This document shows, in pieces, positions 36,882 to 46,891 of a DNA stretch of 64,000 nt. The notes beneath the pieces are model-generated. The model made no database searches. It was not told where the DNA came from and worked only from the letters and a program-made list of their open reading frames with translations. Within the stretch, counting starts at the first letter, position 1. Each line of letters opens with the position of its first letter. Both the position numbers and the translations under genes were made by a program. The stretch is from Xanthomonas hydrangeae (GTDB lineage Bacteria; Pseudomonadota; Gammaproteobacteria; Xanthomonadales; Xanthomonadaceae), in assembly GCA_905142475.1 (NCBI GenBank), contig LR990730.1, positions 186,001 through 250,000 of the forward strand, given 5' to 3'.

Positions 36882-37703
36882 TTGAGCAACGACGCCGCCA
36901 TCCCGCCATCGTCCACATCCATGCTGTCGCAGATCGCCCAGCAGTTTGTGGAGGCACGCCGTGCAGGGGCATCGCTGCCCGACTTTCCCGGGCAAATCCC
37001 TGAGGATCTGGTCACTGCCTATCAGGTGCAGGACATCGCCATCAGCCAGTGGGACGACCAGGTGGTCGGCTGGAAGGTGGGTTATATCGCCGCCGAGCGC
37101 CGCGACGCCTCCGGCGACGACCGCCTGCTGGGCCCGATCTTCTCGCACAAGCTCTGGAATGCTACCGGTGGAACAACACAGTTCCCGATCTACCAGGGTG
37201 GCTTCGGCGCGGTAGAGGCCGAATACGTGCTGCGCCTGGAAGCGGACGCACCCGCCGAGCAGACTCACTTCACCCCGGAGCAGGCCGCGCAGCTGCCGGC
37301 CACGTTGTTCATCGGCGTGGAGATCGCCAGCAGCCCGCTGGCCACCATCAACAAGCTGGGCCCGCGCGTGGTGATTTCCGACTTCGGCAACAATAACGGC
37401 TTGATTTTAGGCCCGGAAGTGACCGACTGGCTGGCACGCGACGAGTCCACGCTGACTGCCGAAACGCTGATCGACGACCAGGTTGTCGGTACCGGTGGAG
37501 CCACCACGCTGCCGGGTGGATTGCGCGCCGCCTACGCGTTTGCGCTCAGTCGTTCGGCTCAGCGCGGGCGTGTGCTCAAGCGCGGTGATCTCATTGCCAC
37601 GGGCAATGCCACCGGTATCCATGACATCGAAGTGGGACAGCGTGCCCTGATTCGCTTCGCCGGCATCGGCGACATTTCCTGTACGGCTGTGTTCGCTACC
37701 TGA
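36882..37703 (+). CDS. 2-keto-4-pentenoate hydratase-family (FAH superfamily) protein
   Basis: 273 residues from TTG 36882, with GGGAGA six bases upstream; ATG 36921 would give 260. Family features include VVGWKVGY, LFIGVEIASSPL, VISDFGNNNGLILGP and RGDLIATGNATGIHDI, the metal-binding and substrate region of the hydratase/decarboxylase group. Here it is first in front of the TRAP genes in a uronate locus, so it probably acts on a keto-deoxy sugar acid rather than an aromatic breakdown product; this is inference from context. Only 36 bases separate it from the TRAP binding protein gene. Confidence 0.75.
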   Translation: MSNDAAIPPSSTSMLSQIAQQFVEARRAGASLPDFPGQIPEDLVTAYQVQDIAISQWDDQVVGWKVGYIAAERRDASGDDRLLGPIFSHKLWNATGGTTQFPIYQGGFGAVEAEYVLRLEADAPAEQTHFTPEQAAQLPATLFIGVEIASSPLATINKLGPRVVISDFGNNNGLILGPEVTDWLARDESTLTAETLIDDQVVGTGGATTLPGGLRAAYAFALSRSAQRGRVLKRGDLIATGNATGIHDIEVGQRALIRFAGIGDISCTAVFAT

Positions 37704-37739
37704 TTCGGACCCAGTGACCAGACGCTTGGGAGGGCGCCA

Positions 37740-38738
37740 ATGATCACACGCAGACATTTCCTCGGTGCCGGGCTCGGTGCCGCCGCAGCCGGCCCCTGGC
37801 TGGGCGCCGGTGCCACCACGCCGATCCCCGGCGGGCAGTTGTTGACCGCCACCGACGTGCATATCGGCGACTACCCCACCGTGGAAGCGGTGCGCTGGTT
37901 CGGCAAGCAGCTCGAAGCACGCACCAACGGTCGGCTCAAGCTGCGCCAGTACCACTCCGGCCAGCTGGGCCGCGAGTCGGAGGCGATCGACATGGCGCGC
38001 TTCGGCGCCATCGACATCACCCGGGTGTATTCGGGCGCGTTGAACAATACCTTTCCGCTGACCCAGGCGCTGTGCCTTCCGTACGTGTTCGACTCGGTGC
38101 CGCATCTGCGTCGCGCCATCGACGGCCATGTCGGCGACAGCGTGCTGCGCAGCTTCGAGCAGCGCGATCTGGTGGGCCTGGCGATCTACGATTCGGGCGC
38201 GCGTTGCTTCTACAACACCAAGCACCCGCTGCACCGCCCGGAAGATCTCAAGGGCCTGAAATTGCGCGTGGCCTCCTCGGACATCTTCCTCAAGCTGATG
38301 CGCATGCTGGGCGCCAATCCCACCCCGATGTCGCTGGGCGAGACGTTCTCGGCGATGGAAACGCACATGATCGACGGTGCGGAAAACAACATGCGCAGCT
38401 TCCAGTCCAGCCGGCATTTCGAGGCCGCGCACTACTGGTCGCAGAGCGAGCATTCCTATGCGCCGGACATCCTGGTGATGTCGCGGCAGAGCTTCGAATC
38501 GCTGAGCCCGGCCGATCGCGCGCTGGTGGTCGATCTGGCCAAGCAGTCGGTGCCGGTGATGCGCACCTTGTGGGACGCCTCGGAAACGGTCGCGCGCAAA
38601 CAGGTGATCGACTACGGCGTCAAGCTCAACCAGGTCGACATGCCGGCGTTCCGCGCCGCCTCCGCTCCGTTGCTGGCCGAGTACCGCAAGCAGCCGGAGA
38701 TCGAAGCGCTGTACCGCCGCATCCGCGATTTTGCATAG
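37740..38738 (+). CDS. TRAP transporter substrate-binding protein (DctP family)
   Basis: 332 residues with a twin-arginine-type signal (MITRRHFLGAGLGAAAAGPW). The DctP fold signature runs through YHSGQLGRESEAIDMARFGA, the conserved NTKHPLHRPEDLKGLKLRVA (with the Arg that binds a carboxylate) and ETFSAMETHMIDGAENN. It delivers an organic acid to the Q/M membrane subunits encoded next. In this setting the ligand is likely a hexuronate such as galacturonate or an unsaturated digalacturonate product. GGGAGG precedes the start. Confidence 0.9.
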   Translation: MITRRHFLGAGLGAAAAGPWLGAGATTPIPGGQLLTATDVHIGDYPTVEAVRWFGKQLEARTNGRLKLRQYHSGQLGRESEAIDMARFGAIDITRVYSGALNNTFPLTQALCLPYVFDSVPHLRRAIDGHVGDSVLRSFEQRDLVGLAIYDSGARCFYNTKHPLHRPEDLKGLKLRVASSDIFLKLMRMLGANPTPMSLGETFSAMETHMIDGAENNMRSFQSSRHFEAAHYWSQSEHSYAPDILVMSRQSFESLSPADRALVVDLAKQSVPVMRTLWDASETVARKQVIDYGVKLNQVDMPAFRAASAPLLAEYRKQPEIEALYRRIRDFA

Positions 38739-38748
38739 AGGTAATCCA

Positions 38749-39270
38749 ATGACCGAACCCGAGACTCCCGCCGTCCCGGTCGCGCCGTTGCAGCGCGCGC
38801 TGGACCGCGTTTCCGATACCGCCGTTGGCGTGGCCTCCATCGCGCTGCTGGGCCTGGTGGTCGTGCAGGGCTGGCAGGTGTTCACCCGCTACGTGCTCAA
38901 CGACTCGCCCAGCTGGACCGAGCCGGTGACGCTGCTGCTGCTGAGCACCGCGCTGAGCCTGGGCGCTGCCGCCGGCGTGCACACCAACCGCCATTTCGGC
39001 TTCTATCTGCTGGGCGAGCACGTGCCGCCGCTGGTGCGCAGGGTGTTCGACCTGATCCGCCCGCTGATGATCATCGCCATCGGTGCGGTGCTGGCGTGGT
39101 GGAGCGCGGCGCTGCTGCTCGATGGCCTGGATATCAAGATGGCCGGCGCGCAGATGCCGCAGAGCATCAACTACCTGCCGCTGTCGATCGGCGGCGCGCT
39201 GATGGTGCTCTTTGCCTTGTACAAGCTGTGGCGTGTGCTGCGCCCGATCCACACCGGAGGAGTGCGCTGA
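38749..39270 (+). CDS. TRAP transporter small permease (DctQ family)
   Basis: 173 residues from ATG 38749, behind GAGGTAATCC. Four membrane helices with the family motif WQVFTRYVLNDSPSWTEPVT and HFGFYLLGEHVPPLVRR. It links the periplasmic binding protein to the large permease. The stop TGA shares its A with the next start (TGATG). Confidence 0.9.
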   Translation: MTEPETPAVPVAPLQRALDRVSDTAVGVASIALLGLVVVQGWQVFTRYVLNDSPSWTEPVTLLLLSTALSLGAAAGVHTNRHFGFYLLGEHVPPLVRRVFDLIRPLMIIAIGAVLAWWSAALLLDGLDIKMAGAQMPQSINYLPLSIGGALMVLFALYKLWRVLRPIHTGGVR

Positions 39271-40553
39271 TGGGCATCGCCATGTTGTTGGGAACCTTCG
39301 TGGTGCTGCTGCTGATCGGCGTGCCGGTGGCCTATGCGCTGGGCGCGGCCGCGCTGGCCACGCTGCTGTATCTGGACCTGCCCACCGTGGTGCTGGTGCA
39401 GCAGATTTCCGCCGGCAGCGGCTCGGCCTCGTTGATCGCCATTCCGCTGTTTATCTTCGCCGGCGAGTTGATGTTGCGCGGTGGTATTTCCGAACGTTTG
39501 ATCGCCTTGGCCTCGTCGCTGGTGGGGCGTGTGCGTGGTGGCCTGGGCCAGGTCAGCGTGCTGTCGTCGCTGTTCTTCGGTGGCGTGTCCGGCTCGGCGA
39601 TTGCCGACGTCTCGGCGGTCGGCGGCACCATGATTCCGCAGATGATCAAGCGCGGTTACGACCGCGATTACGCGGTCAACGTCAGCATGACCGCCGCGTT
39701 GGTGGCGTTGCTGGTGCCGCCCTCGCATAACCTGATCCTGTTTTCCGCAGCGGCGGGCGGCGGTATCTCGATCGCCGATCTGTTCGCCGCCGGCATCTTT
39801 CCTGCGCTGTTGATGACGGCGGCGATGATGGTCACCGGCTATGCGGTCGCACGCCATCGCGGCTACGGCACCGAGCCGTTTCCCGGCTGGCGCGCAGTGG
39901 CGTTGCGCCTGTTCGGCGCATTGCCGGGCCTGGGTCTGGTGGCGCTGATCTTCATCGGTATTCGCGCCGGCATCTTCACCGCAGTGGAGAGCGCCGCGAT
40001 TGCAGTGGTGTATGCCTTGATCGTCACCGCGTTGCTGTATCGGCAGCTGCGTTGGGCCGAGTTCTTCGCCGCGGTCACGCATGCCGCGCGCACCACCGGC
40101 GTGATCCTGTTCGTGATCGCCACGGCGGCAGTGTTCGGTTGGTTGCTTGCGTACTTGCAGGTGCCGGCGGCGGCGGTGAAATTCCTGCAGGCCATCGCCG
40201 ACAGCAAGAACACCGTGCTGTTGATGATCGTGGTGATGCTGTTGCTGCTGGGCATGTTCATGGACCTGGCGCCGAAGATTTTGATCTGCACGCCGATCTT
40301 CCTGCCGGTGGTCAAGGCCTACGGCATCGACCCGATCCACTTCGGTCTGGTGATGGTGCTGGCCGGCGGTATCGGCCTGATCACCCCGCCGATCGGCTCG
40401 GTGTTGTTTATCGGCACCTCGATCGGCCAGATCACCATCGCCCAGAGCATGCGCACCATCTGGCCATTCTGGTTGGCCGCGTTATGCGTGCTGCTGATCG
40501 TGGCGTTTTTCCCCGAACTGTCGTTGTGGTTGCCGAGGGCACTGCGCGCGTAA
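39270..40553 (+). CDS. TRAP transporter large permease (DctM family)
   Basis: 427 residues, about twelve hydrophobic segments. Family landmarks are IPLFIFAGELMLRGGISERL, SSLFFGGVSGSAIADVSAVG, LLVPPSHNLILFSA and LAGGIGLITPPIGSVLFIGT. It is the ion-coupled channel subunit of the sialic-acid/uronate-type TRAP systems in the inner membrane. Translationally coupled to the Q subunit by TGATG. The transported acid is inferred from the locus to be a hexuronate. Confidence 0.92.
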   Translation: MGIAMLLGTFVVLLLIGVPVAYALGAAALATLLYLDLPTVVLVQQISAGSGSASLIAIPLFIFAGELMLRGGISERLIALASSLVGRVRGGLGQVSVLSSLFFGGVSGSAIADVSAVGGTMIPQMIKRGYDRDYAVNVSMTAALVALLVPPSHNLILFSAAAGGGISIADLFAAGIFPALLMTAAMMVTGYAVARHRGYGTEPFPGWRAVALRLFGALPGLGLVALIFIGIRAGIFTAVESAAIAVVYALIVTALLYRQLRWAEFFAAVTHAARTTGVILFVIATAAVFGWLLAYLQVPAAAVKFLQAIADSKNTVLLMIVVMLLLLGMFMDLAPKILICTPIFLPVVKAYGIDPIHFGLVMVLAGGIGLITPPIGSVLFIGTSIGQITIAQSMRTIWPFWLAALCVLLIVAFFPELSLWLPRALRA

Positions 40554-40790
40554 GGGCGCCACGCCATCCACTGCGTATCCGTCGGCAGGGTGCGGTCGGG
40601 GCGAACGAATCGGCATCTACCACGTGCGATTCCACTGCTCCGGCCACCCCATCCGACAGTCGCTTGGCGACGCTGCATGAGCTGTGCTCAGCGCCGCTGC
40701 TGGCGGGAGTTTCCGCCGTCATCCCCGCGGCCGACGATCTAAGGCGTCGGCCGCCGCATCGCCCCGCAGGTTGGGGGTCAAGGAGAGAGC

Positions 40791-42374
40791 ATGCGTGTGC
40801 GTATCACTTCACCCCGTTTGCGTTGGCTGCTGGCCGGCGGCCTGCTGCTGTGTGCCGGGCTAAGCGCGGCAGCAGACTGGAAGCGCGGCATCGAACAGCA
40901 GCGCATTGCCGACCAGGGCAACGGCACCTTCCTCAACCCGGTGCTGGCCGGCGATCACCCCGACCCGTCGGTGCTCAAGGACGGTGACGACTACTACCTC
41001 ACGCTGTCCTCGTTCGACGCGTATCCGGGCCTGCCGATCTGGCATTCGCGCGATCTGGTCAACTGGCAACCGCTGGGCCATGCGATCACGCAGAACGTCG
41101 GCGCGATCTGGGCGCCGGATCTGATCAAGCACGGCAAGCGCTATTACATCTATTTCCCCGCGCGCCGCGGCGACCAGGGCGAGCGCAGCAACTTCGTGGT
41201 CTGGGCCGACGACATCAAGGGCCCGTGGAGCGCGCCGATCGACATCGGTCTTGGCAAGTACATCGACCCCGGCCATGCCGTGGGCGAAGACGGCAAGCGC
41301 TACCTGTTCCTGAGTGGCGGCGATTACGTGCAGCTGTCCGACGACGGCTTCAAGGTGGTCGGCACGCCCAAGCACGTCTACGACGGCTGGAAATACCCGG
41401 AAAGCTGGGACGTGGAAGGCTATGCGCAGGAAGGCCCCAAAATCACCCGCCACAACGGCTGGTACTACATGACCACCGCGGTCGGCGGCACCGCCGGCCC
41501 GCCGACCGGGCACATGGTGATCACCGCGCGTTCGCGCTCGATCCACGGCCCCTGGCAGAACGCGCCCAACAATCCGATCACCCGCACCAAGAGCGCCGAC
41601 GAGCCGTGGTGGTCGCGTGGCCACGCCACCCTGGTGGAAGGCACCGACAAGCGCTGGTGGATGCTCTATCACGGCTACGAACACGGCTACTGGACGCTGG
41701 GCCGGCAGGCGCTGCTGGACCCGATCGAATGGACGCCGGACGGCTGGTTCGTCGCCAAGGGCGGCGACCTGGGCACGCCGCTGAAAAAGCCCAGCGGGCA
41801 GGCCTTGCCGCATGGCCTGAGGTTGTCGGACGACTTCCGCGCCAGCACGCTCGGCCCGCAATGGGCGTTCTTCAACCCGGCCGCCGACGAAGCCAAGCGT
41901 CTGCAAGTAGGCGATGGCGTGTTGCGCCTGCAGGGCAAGGGCAGCGCCCCGCGCGACGCCTCGCCGCTGACCCTGATCGCGCCCGACCAGGCCTACCAGT
42001 TCGAGGTGCAGATGACCGTGGCACCGGGCGGGCAGGGCGGGGCGCTGCTGTTCTACAGCGACAAGCTCTATGCCGGGGTGGGGAGCAACGGCGAGAACTT
42101 CGTCATGCACCGCTACGGCGAAGAACGCCCGGCCAGGCTGGCGCCCAGCGGCAAGGGCGGCGCGCTATGGCTGCGCGTCACCAACAACCGCCACATCGTC
42201 ACCATCCACAGCAGCACCGACGGCACCACCTGGACCAAGTACCCGGTACAGATGGAAGTGTCCGGCTATCACCACAACGTGGCCGGCAAGTTCCTGGCAC
42301 TGAAACCGGCGCTGTACGCGTCCGGCCAGGGCCAGGTGGAGTTCCGCAACTTCCGCTACCGCGCCCTGGACTGA
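40791..42374 (+). CDS. Glycoside hydrolase family 43 protein
   Basis: 527 residues with a signal peptide (LRWLLAGGLLLCAGLSAAAD). The five-blade propeller of GH43 starts with NPVLAGDHPDPSVLKDGDDY (general base Asp) and includes IDPGHAVGEDGKRYLFLSGG (modulator Asp) and YAQEGPKI (general acid Glu). A beta-sandwich domain follows from about residue 340 (LRLSDDFRASTLGPQWAFFN), as in many beta-xylosidases/arabinofuranosidases. It probably trims arabinose, xylose or galactose side chains of pectin or xylan in the periplasm. It sits between the TRAP genes and the regulator on the same strand. Confidence 0.85.
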   Translation: MRVRITSPRLRWLLAGGLLLCAGLSAAADWKRGIEQQRIADQGNGTFLNPVLAGDHPDPSVLKDGDDYYLTLSSFDAYPGLPIWHSRDLVNWQPLGHAITQNVGAIWAPDLIKHGKRYYIYFPARRGDQGERSNFVVWADDIKGPWSAPIDIGLGKYIDPGHAVGEDGKRYLFLSGGDYVQLSDDGFKVVGTPKHVYDGWKYPESWDVEGYAQEGPKITRHNGWYYMTTAVGGTAGPPTGHMVITARSRSIHGPWQNAPNNPITRTKSADEPWWSRGHATLVEGTDKRWWMLYHGYEHGYWTLGRQALLDPIEWTPDGWFVAKGGDLGTPLKKPSGQALPHGLRLSDDFRASTLGPQWAFFNPAADEAKRLQVGDGVLRLQGKGSAPRDASPLTLIAPDQAYQFEVQMTVAPGGQGGALLFYSDKLYAGVGSNGENFVMHRYGEERPARLAPSGKGGALWLRVTNNRHIVTIHSSTDGTTWTKYPVQMEVSGYHHNVAGKFLALKPALYASGQGQVEFRNFRYRALD

Positions 42375-42514
42375 CCGTTCTGCACTGCCGGGCATGCCGT
42401 GGCGCATCACGCAACGGCGCCCCGGTCATGGCGGATTCGGGACATCGGCAAGTCTGCGAAGGCTTGCCGGCCCGCTGGCCGGTAGAATCCAATCAACTTG
42501 AATGGTTGACCGCT

Positions 42515-43573
42515 ATGCCCGCCCGCAAGATGCCTGAAGAGGGAATGCCCGGCCTGCCGAAGGGCAAGGTAGCCACGATCAACGACATCGCCCGGATGTC
42601 CGGGGTCTCCAAGAAGACCGTCTCGCGGATCATCAACAACTCGCCGCTGGTCCGCCAGGACACCCGCGAGAAGGTCGAGGCGCTGATGCGCGAGGTCGGC
42701 TACTCGCCCGACCCGCTCGCGCGCGGGCTGGCGTTCCGGCGTTCGTTCCTGATCGGCATGGTCTACGACAACCCCACCGCGCAGTACATCGTGGACATGC
42801 AGTACGGCGCGCTGGACGCGCTGCGCGGCTCCAGTTTCGAACTGGTGGTGCACCCCTGCGACAGCCGCAGCCCCGGCTACATCGAAGGCGTGCGCCGCTT
42901 CGCCCAGGCACAGAAGCTGCACGGGGTGATCCTGGTGCCACGCGCCTCCGAAGACCAGGTGCTGGCCGACATGCTGGCCGAGATCGGCTGCCGCTACACC
43001 CGCATCGCCTCGGTCGCGCTGGATGCCACCTCGCAGACGGTGATCACCCACGACCGCGACGGCGCCGCCGAGGCCGCCGACTACCTGCTCTCGCTCGGCC
43101 ACCGCGACATCGCCCTGGTCACCGGCCCCAGCGCCTACCGTTCCTCGATCGAGCGCACCTCCGGCTTTGCCGATGCGCTGACCCGGCGCGGCATCGAGTT
43201 GCCGCCCGAGCGCATCGTCGAAGCCGGGTATACCTTCGAATCCGGCGTGGCCGCGGCCGAAAAGCTGCTGCTGGGCAAGAAACGCCCCACCGCCATCTTC
43301 ACCGGTAACGACGAAATGGCCGCCGGTATCTACAAGGTTGCGCTGCGGGCGGGGATCAACATCCCGCGCCAGCTGTCGGTGATCGGCTACGACGACAGCT
43401 CGCTGGCCTCGCGGCTGTGGCCGCCGCTGACCTCGGTGCGCCGCCACACCCGCGACACCGGTCGCACCGCCGCCGCCATGCTGATCCAGCCCGACAACGC
43501 CCCGCAGCTGCCCACCGCCAGCGTGCGCCCGCACCTGATCGTGCGCGACTCCTGCCAACCGCCGGAAGATTGA
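42515..43573 (+). CDS. LacI-family transcriptional regulator of the uronate locus
   Basis: 352 residues from ATG 42515 (other in-frame ATGs follow at once). The N-terminal helix-turn-helix and hinge are classical: ATINDIARMSGVSKKTVSRI, then REVGYSPDPLARGL. The rest is a periplasmic-binding-protein-like sensor with HGVILVPRASEDQ, HRDIALVTGPSAY, PTAIFTGNDEMAAGIYK and LSVIGYDDSSLA. Its position suggests it reads a pectin breakdown product such as 2-keto-3-deoxygluconate. The motif at 36801 and 43904, with a central CG like other LacI operators, is its likely target; the pairing is inference. Confidence 0.88.
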   Translation: MPARKMPEEGMPGLPKGKVATINDIARMSGVSKKTVSRIINNSPLVRQDTREKVEALMREVGYSPDPLARGLAFRRSFLIGMVYDNPTAQYIVDMQYGALDALRGSSFELVVHPCDSRSPGYIEGVRRFAQAQKLHGVILVPRASEDQVLADMLAEIGCRYTRIASVALDATSQTVITHDRDGAAEAADYLLSLGHRDIALVTGPSAYRSSIERTSGFADALTRRGIELPPERIVEAGYTFESGVAAAEKLLLGKKRPTAIFTGNDEMAAGIYKVALRAGINIPRQLSVIGYDDSSLASRLWPPLTSVRRHTRDTGRTAAAMLIQPDNAPQLPTASVRPHLIVRDSCQPPED

Positions 43574-43614
43574 GCACGTAAAGCCCCTCGCCCCTTGGGA
43601 GCGCGCGCGGCCTC

Positions 43615-43720
43615 GTACCCTCATCCGGCGCTACGCGCCACCTTCTCCCGAGGGGAGAAGGGAGTGAGCCCCTCTCCCTCCGGGAGAGGGGTTGGGGTGA
43701 GGGTACGGCGGCAGACAGCC
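43615..43720. repeat. Xanthomonas intergenic palindromic repeat
   Basis: CCCTCATCCGGCGCTACGCG is followed by CCACCTTCTCCC and the hairpin CCCCTCTCCC-TCC-GGGAGAGGGG (43669-43691), ending TTGGGGTGAGGGTACGGCGG. The parts recur at 43815, 45765, 46688, 46809 and 58016. Confidence 0.75.
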
Positions 43721-43814
43721 ATCTGAGAAAGCTCGGACACGCGCTGAAGTGGGAGGGGCGCACAAGCCTCTACTCGACCAACCAGTCGCGCTCTCCAACA
43801 CAGCGCGCAGCCTC

Positions 43815-43868
43815 GCACCCTCATCCGGCGCTACGCGCCACCTTCTCCCGCAGGGAGAAGGGCAACGC
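43815..43868. repeat. Xanthomonas intergenic palindromic repeat
   Basis: A second copy of the CATCCGGCGCTACGCGCCAC and CTTCTCCC...GGGAGAAGG unit. Confidence 0.7.
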
Positions 43869-43903
43869 CCCTGCACCGCCAAAGTCCCTATCGTGCACTG
43901 CGC

Positions 43904-44837
<934 letters not shown>

Positions 44838-44996
44838 CGCTGGCGCTTGCAAGGCACTACTTAATCAGCGCAATAACTCGGTTAATGCGATTCACCAGCC
44901 AAGTGAATGCGATAGCTCCATCAATGCGTGGCCGCGCAGCGCGCGGACGCAACGCACTCATCCAACGTGGCATCACCCAGCAGGAGCGATAAGGTA

Positions 44997-45752
44997 ATGA
45001 GCAATCCGTTCAGTCTCGAAGGCAAGGTCGCACTGGTCACCGGTGCCAACACTGGCCTGGGCCAGGGCATCGCGCTGGCACTGGCACAGGCCGGCGCCGA
45101 CATCGCCGCCGCCGGCATCCAGGCGCCGACCGAGACCGAAGAACTGGTCAAGGGCCTGGGCCGCCGCTTCATCGCCATCCAGGCCAACCTGATCAGCCTC
45201 GAGCCAGTCGAGCGCATCCTCAAGGAAACCCTGGACGGCCTGGGCCGCCTGGATATCCTGGTCAATAACGCCGGCCTGATCCGCCGCACCGACGCGGTGG
45301 ATTTCAGCGAGCAGGATTGGGATGACGTGATGAACGTCAATCTGAAATCGGCCTTCTTCATGGCCCAGGCCGCCGGCCGCCATTTCATCGCCCAGGGCAG
45401 CGGCAAGATCATCAACATCGCCTCGATGCTGTCGTTCCAGGGCGGCATCCGGGTGCCGTCGTACACCGCCAGCAAGTCCGGCATCGCCGGCATCACCCGC
45501 CTGCTGGCCAACGAGTGGGGCAGCAAGGGCGTGACCACCAACGCCATCGCGCCCGGCTACATGGCCACCGACAACACCGCCCAGCTGCGTGCCGACCAGG
45601 ACCGCAACAAATCCATCCTGGACCGCATCCCGGCCGCGCGCTGGGGCGTACCGGCCGACCTCGGCGGCACGGCGGTGTTCCTGGCCAGCAGCGCCTCGGA
45701 TTACGTCAACGGCGCCATCATCCCGGTCGACGGCGGCTGGCTGGCACGCTGA
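44997..45752 (+). CDS. kduD: 2-dehydro-3-deoxy-D-gluconate 5-dehydrogenase
   Basis: 251 residues from ATG 44997 (CAGGAGCGATAAGGTA upstream). Short-chain dehydrogenase: TGANTGLGQG binds NAD(P), NNAG at residue ~89, catalytic Ser/Tyr/Lys in IASMLSFQGGIRVPSYTASK, and PGYMATDNTAQLRAD typical of KduD. It reduces 2,5-diketo-3-deoxygluconate to 2-keto-3-deoxygluconate. It lies 159 bases after kduI on the same strand. Confidence 0.93.
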   Translation: MSNPFSLEGKVALVTGANTGLGQGIALALAQAGADIAAAGIQAPTETEELVKGLGRRFIAIQANLISLEPVERILKETLDGLGRLDILVNNAGLIRRTDAVDFSEQDWDDVMNVNLKSAFFMAQAAGRHFIAQGSGKIINIASMLSFQGGIRVPSYTASKSGIAGITRLLANEWGSKGVTTNAIAPGYMATDNTAQLRADQDRNKSILDRIPAARWGVPADLGGTAVFLASSASDYVNGAIIPVDGGWLAR

Positions 45753-46000
45753 GAAAACCGCGTCGTTCCCTTCTCCCTCCGGGAGAAGGTGCCCGAAGGG
45801 CGGATGAGGGTCGGCAGGCACATACATCGACCAAACGCGCGCTGCAGGCCCCGAAACGTTTCTTCCGTTGTCGATCAGCGTCGTAATCCCTCTCGGACAA
45901 GGCACTGGAAAAGCGGAGCAGGACAGCACCCAAGCGCACACACCAGCCACATTCCACATTCCACATTCGAAACGACTTCCCCAACCAATCGGAGCATCCC
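45753..46000. other. Region between kduD and the isomerase gene, with palindromic repeat
   Basis: The inverted copy CTTCTCCCTCCGGGAGAAGG with GCGGATGAGGGT lies at about 45770-45811. The rest is featureless apart from AATCGGAGCATCCC before ATG 46001. Confidence 0.5.
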
Positions 46001-46666
46001 ATGAAAATCGCACTCATGAATGAGTTCAGTCAGGCCGGCAAGAACCCGGTGATCCTGCAGCAGCTCAACGACGTCGCCAGCGAGCAGGGCCACAGCGTGT
46101 TCAACGTCGGCATGGACGGCGACAACGACCACCGCCTGACCTACATCCACCTGGGCATCGTCGCCAGCCTGCTGTTGAACTCCAAGGCGGTCGACTTCGT
46201 CGTCGCCGGCTGCGGCACCGGCCAGGGCGCCATGATGTCGCTCAACGCACACCCGGGCGTGTTCTGCGGCTACTGCATCGAGCCGACCGACGCCTACCTG
46301 TTCGCTCAGGTCAACAACGGCAATGCGTTGTCGCTGGCATTCGCCAAGGGCTACGGCTGGGGCGCGGAAATCAACGTGCGCTACATCTTCGAAAAGGCCT
46401 TCAGCGGCGAGCGTGGCCTGGGCTACCCGGCCGAGCGTCGCGAATCGCAGGCCGCCAACGCCGGCATCCTCACCCAGCTCAAGCAGGCCACCGCCAAGTC
46501 GTACATCGACGGCCTGCGCGCCATCGACCCGGAACTGATCAAGCAGGCTGTCGGCGGCGAGCGCTTCCAGCAGTGCTTCTTCGACAACGCCCAGGACGCC
46601 GAGATCCGCGCCTTCGTCGCCAGCGTATTGGGCAAGCCGGAAGCCGCTGCAGCAGCGGCAGCTTAA
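46001..46666 (+). CDS. RpiB/LacA/LacB-family sugar-phosphate isomerase
   Basis: 221 residues. The family pattern is seen in MKIALMNEFSQAGKNPVILQ, NDHRLTYIHLGIVAS, FVVAGCGTGQGAMMSLNAHP (active-site Cys and GTG-type loop) and NNGNALSLAF. Standard RpiB is about 150 residues; this longer version occurs with kduI/kduD in pectin loci, where its step is not settled as far as I know. An Ala-rich tail (AAAAAAA) ends the protein. It probably belongs to the same transcription unit as kduID. Confidence 0.8.
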   Translation: MKIALMNEFSQAGKNPVILQQLNDVASEQGHSVFNVGMDGDNDHRLTYIHLGIVASLLLNSKAVDFVVAGCGTGQGAMMSLNAHPGVFCGYCIEPTDAYLFAQVNNGNALSLAFAKGYGWGAEINVRYIFEKAFSGERGLGYPAERRESQAANAGILTQLKQATAKSYIDGLRAIDPELIKQAVGGERFQQCFFDNAQDAEIRAFVASVLGKPEAAAAAAA

Positions 46667-46891
46667 CCGGCCCCCGAAGCGCTAAAGCCCCTCTCCCGCC
46701 GGGAGAGGGGTCGGGGTGAGGGTACGGCGGAAGACAGCTGGCCTAAACGGAAAAGGCTTGAAAGGCTTGAGACGACAGTACGGCCGTCCAGCATTTCCGA
46801 TGCCGCCGCACCCTCATCCGCCCTTCGGGCACCTTCTCCCGATGGGAGAAGGGACACCGCGCTGTCCTAAACACTCTTGCCCGGAGGCACC
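46667..46891. repeat. Two intergenic palindromic repeats
   Basis: Hairpin CCCCTCTCCC-GCC-GGGAGAGGGG (46688-46710) with TCGGGGTGAGGGTACGGCGG behind it, and at 46809-46853 the CCCTCATCCGCCCTTCGGGC unit with CTTCTCCC and GGGAGAAGG. They are facing members of the same family as at 43615. Confidence 0.7.

Noticed and set aside
41225-42514. N-terminal extension of the LacI regulator frame over the GH43 gene
   Set aside because: It overlaps GH43 in another frame, has shadow composition, and the helix-turn-helix begins after ATG 42515.
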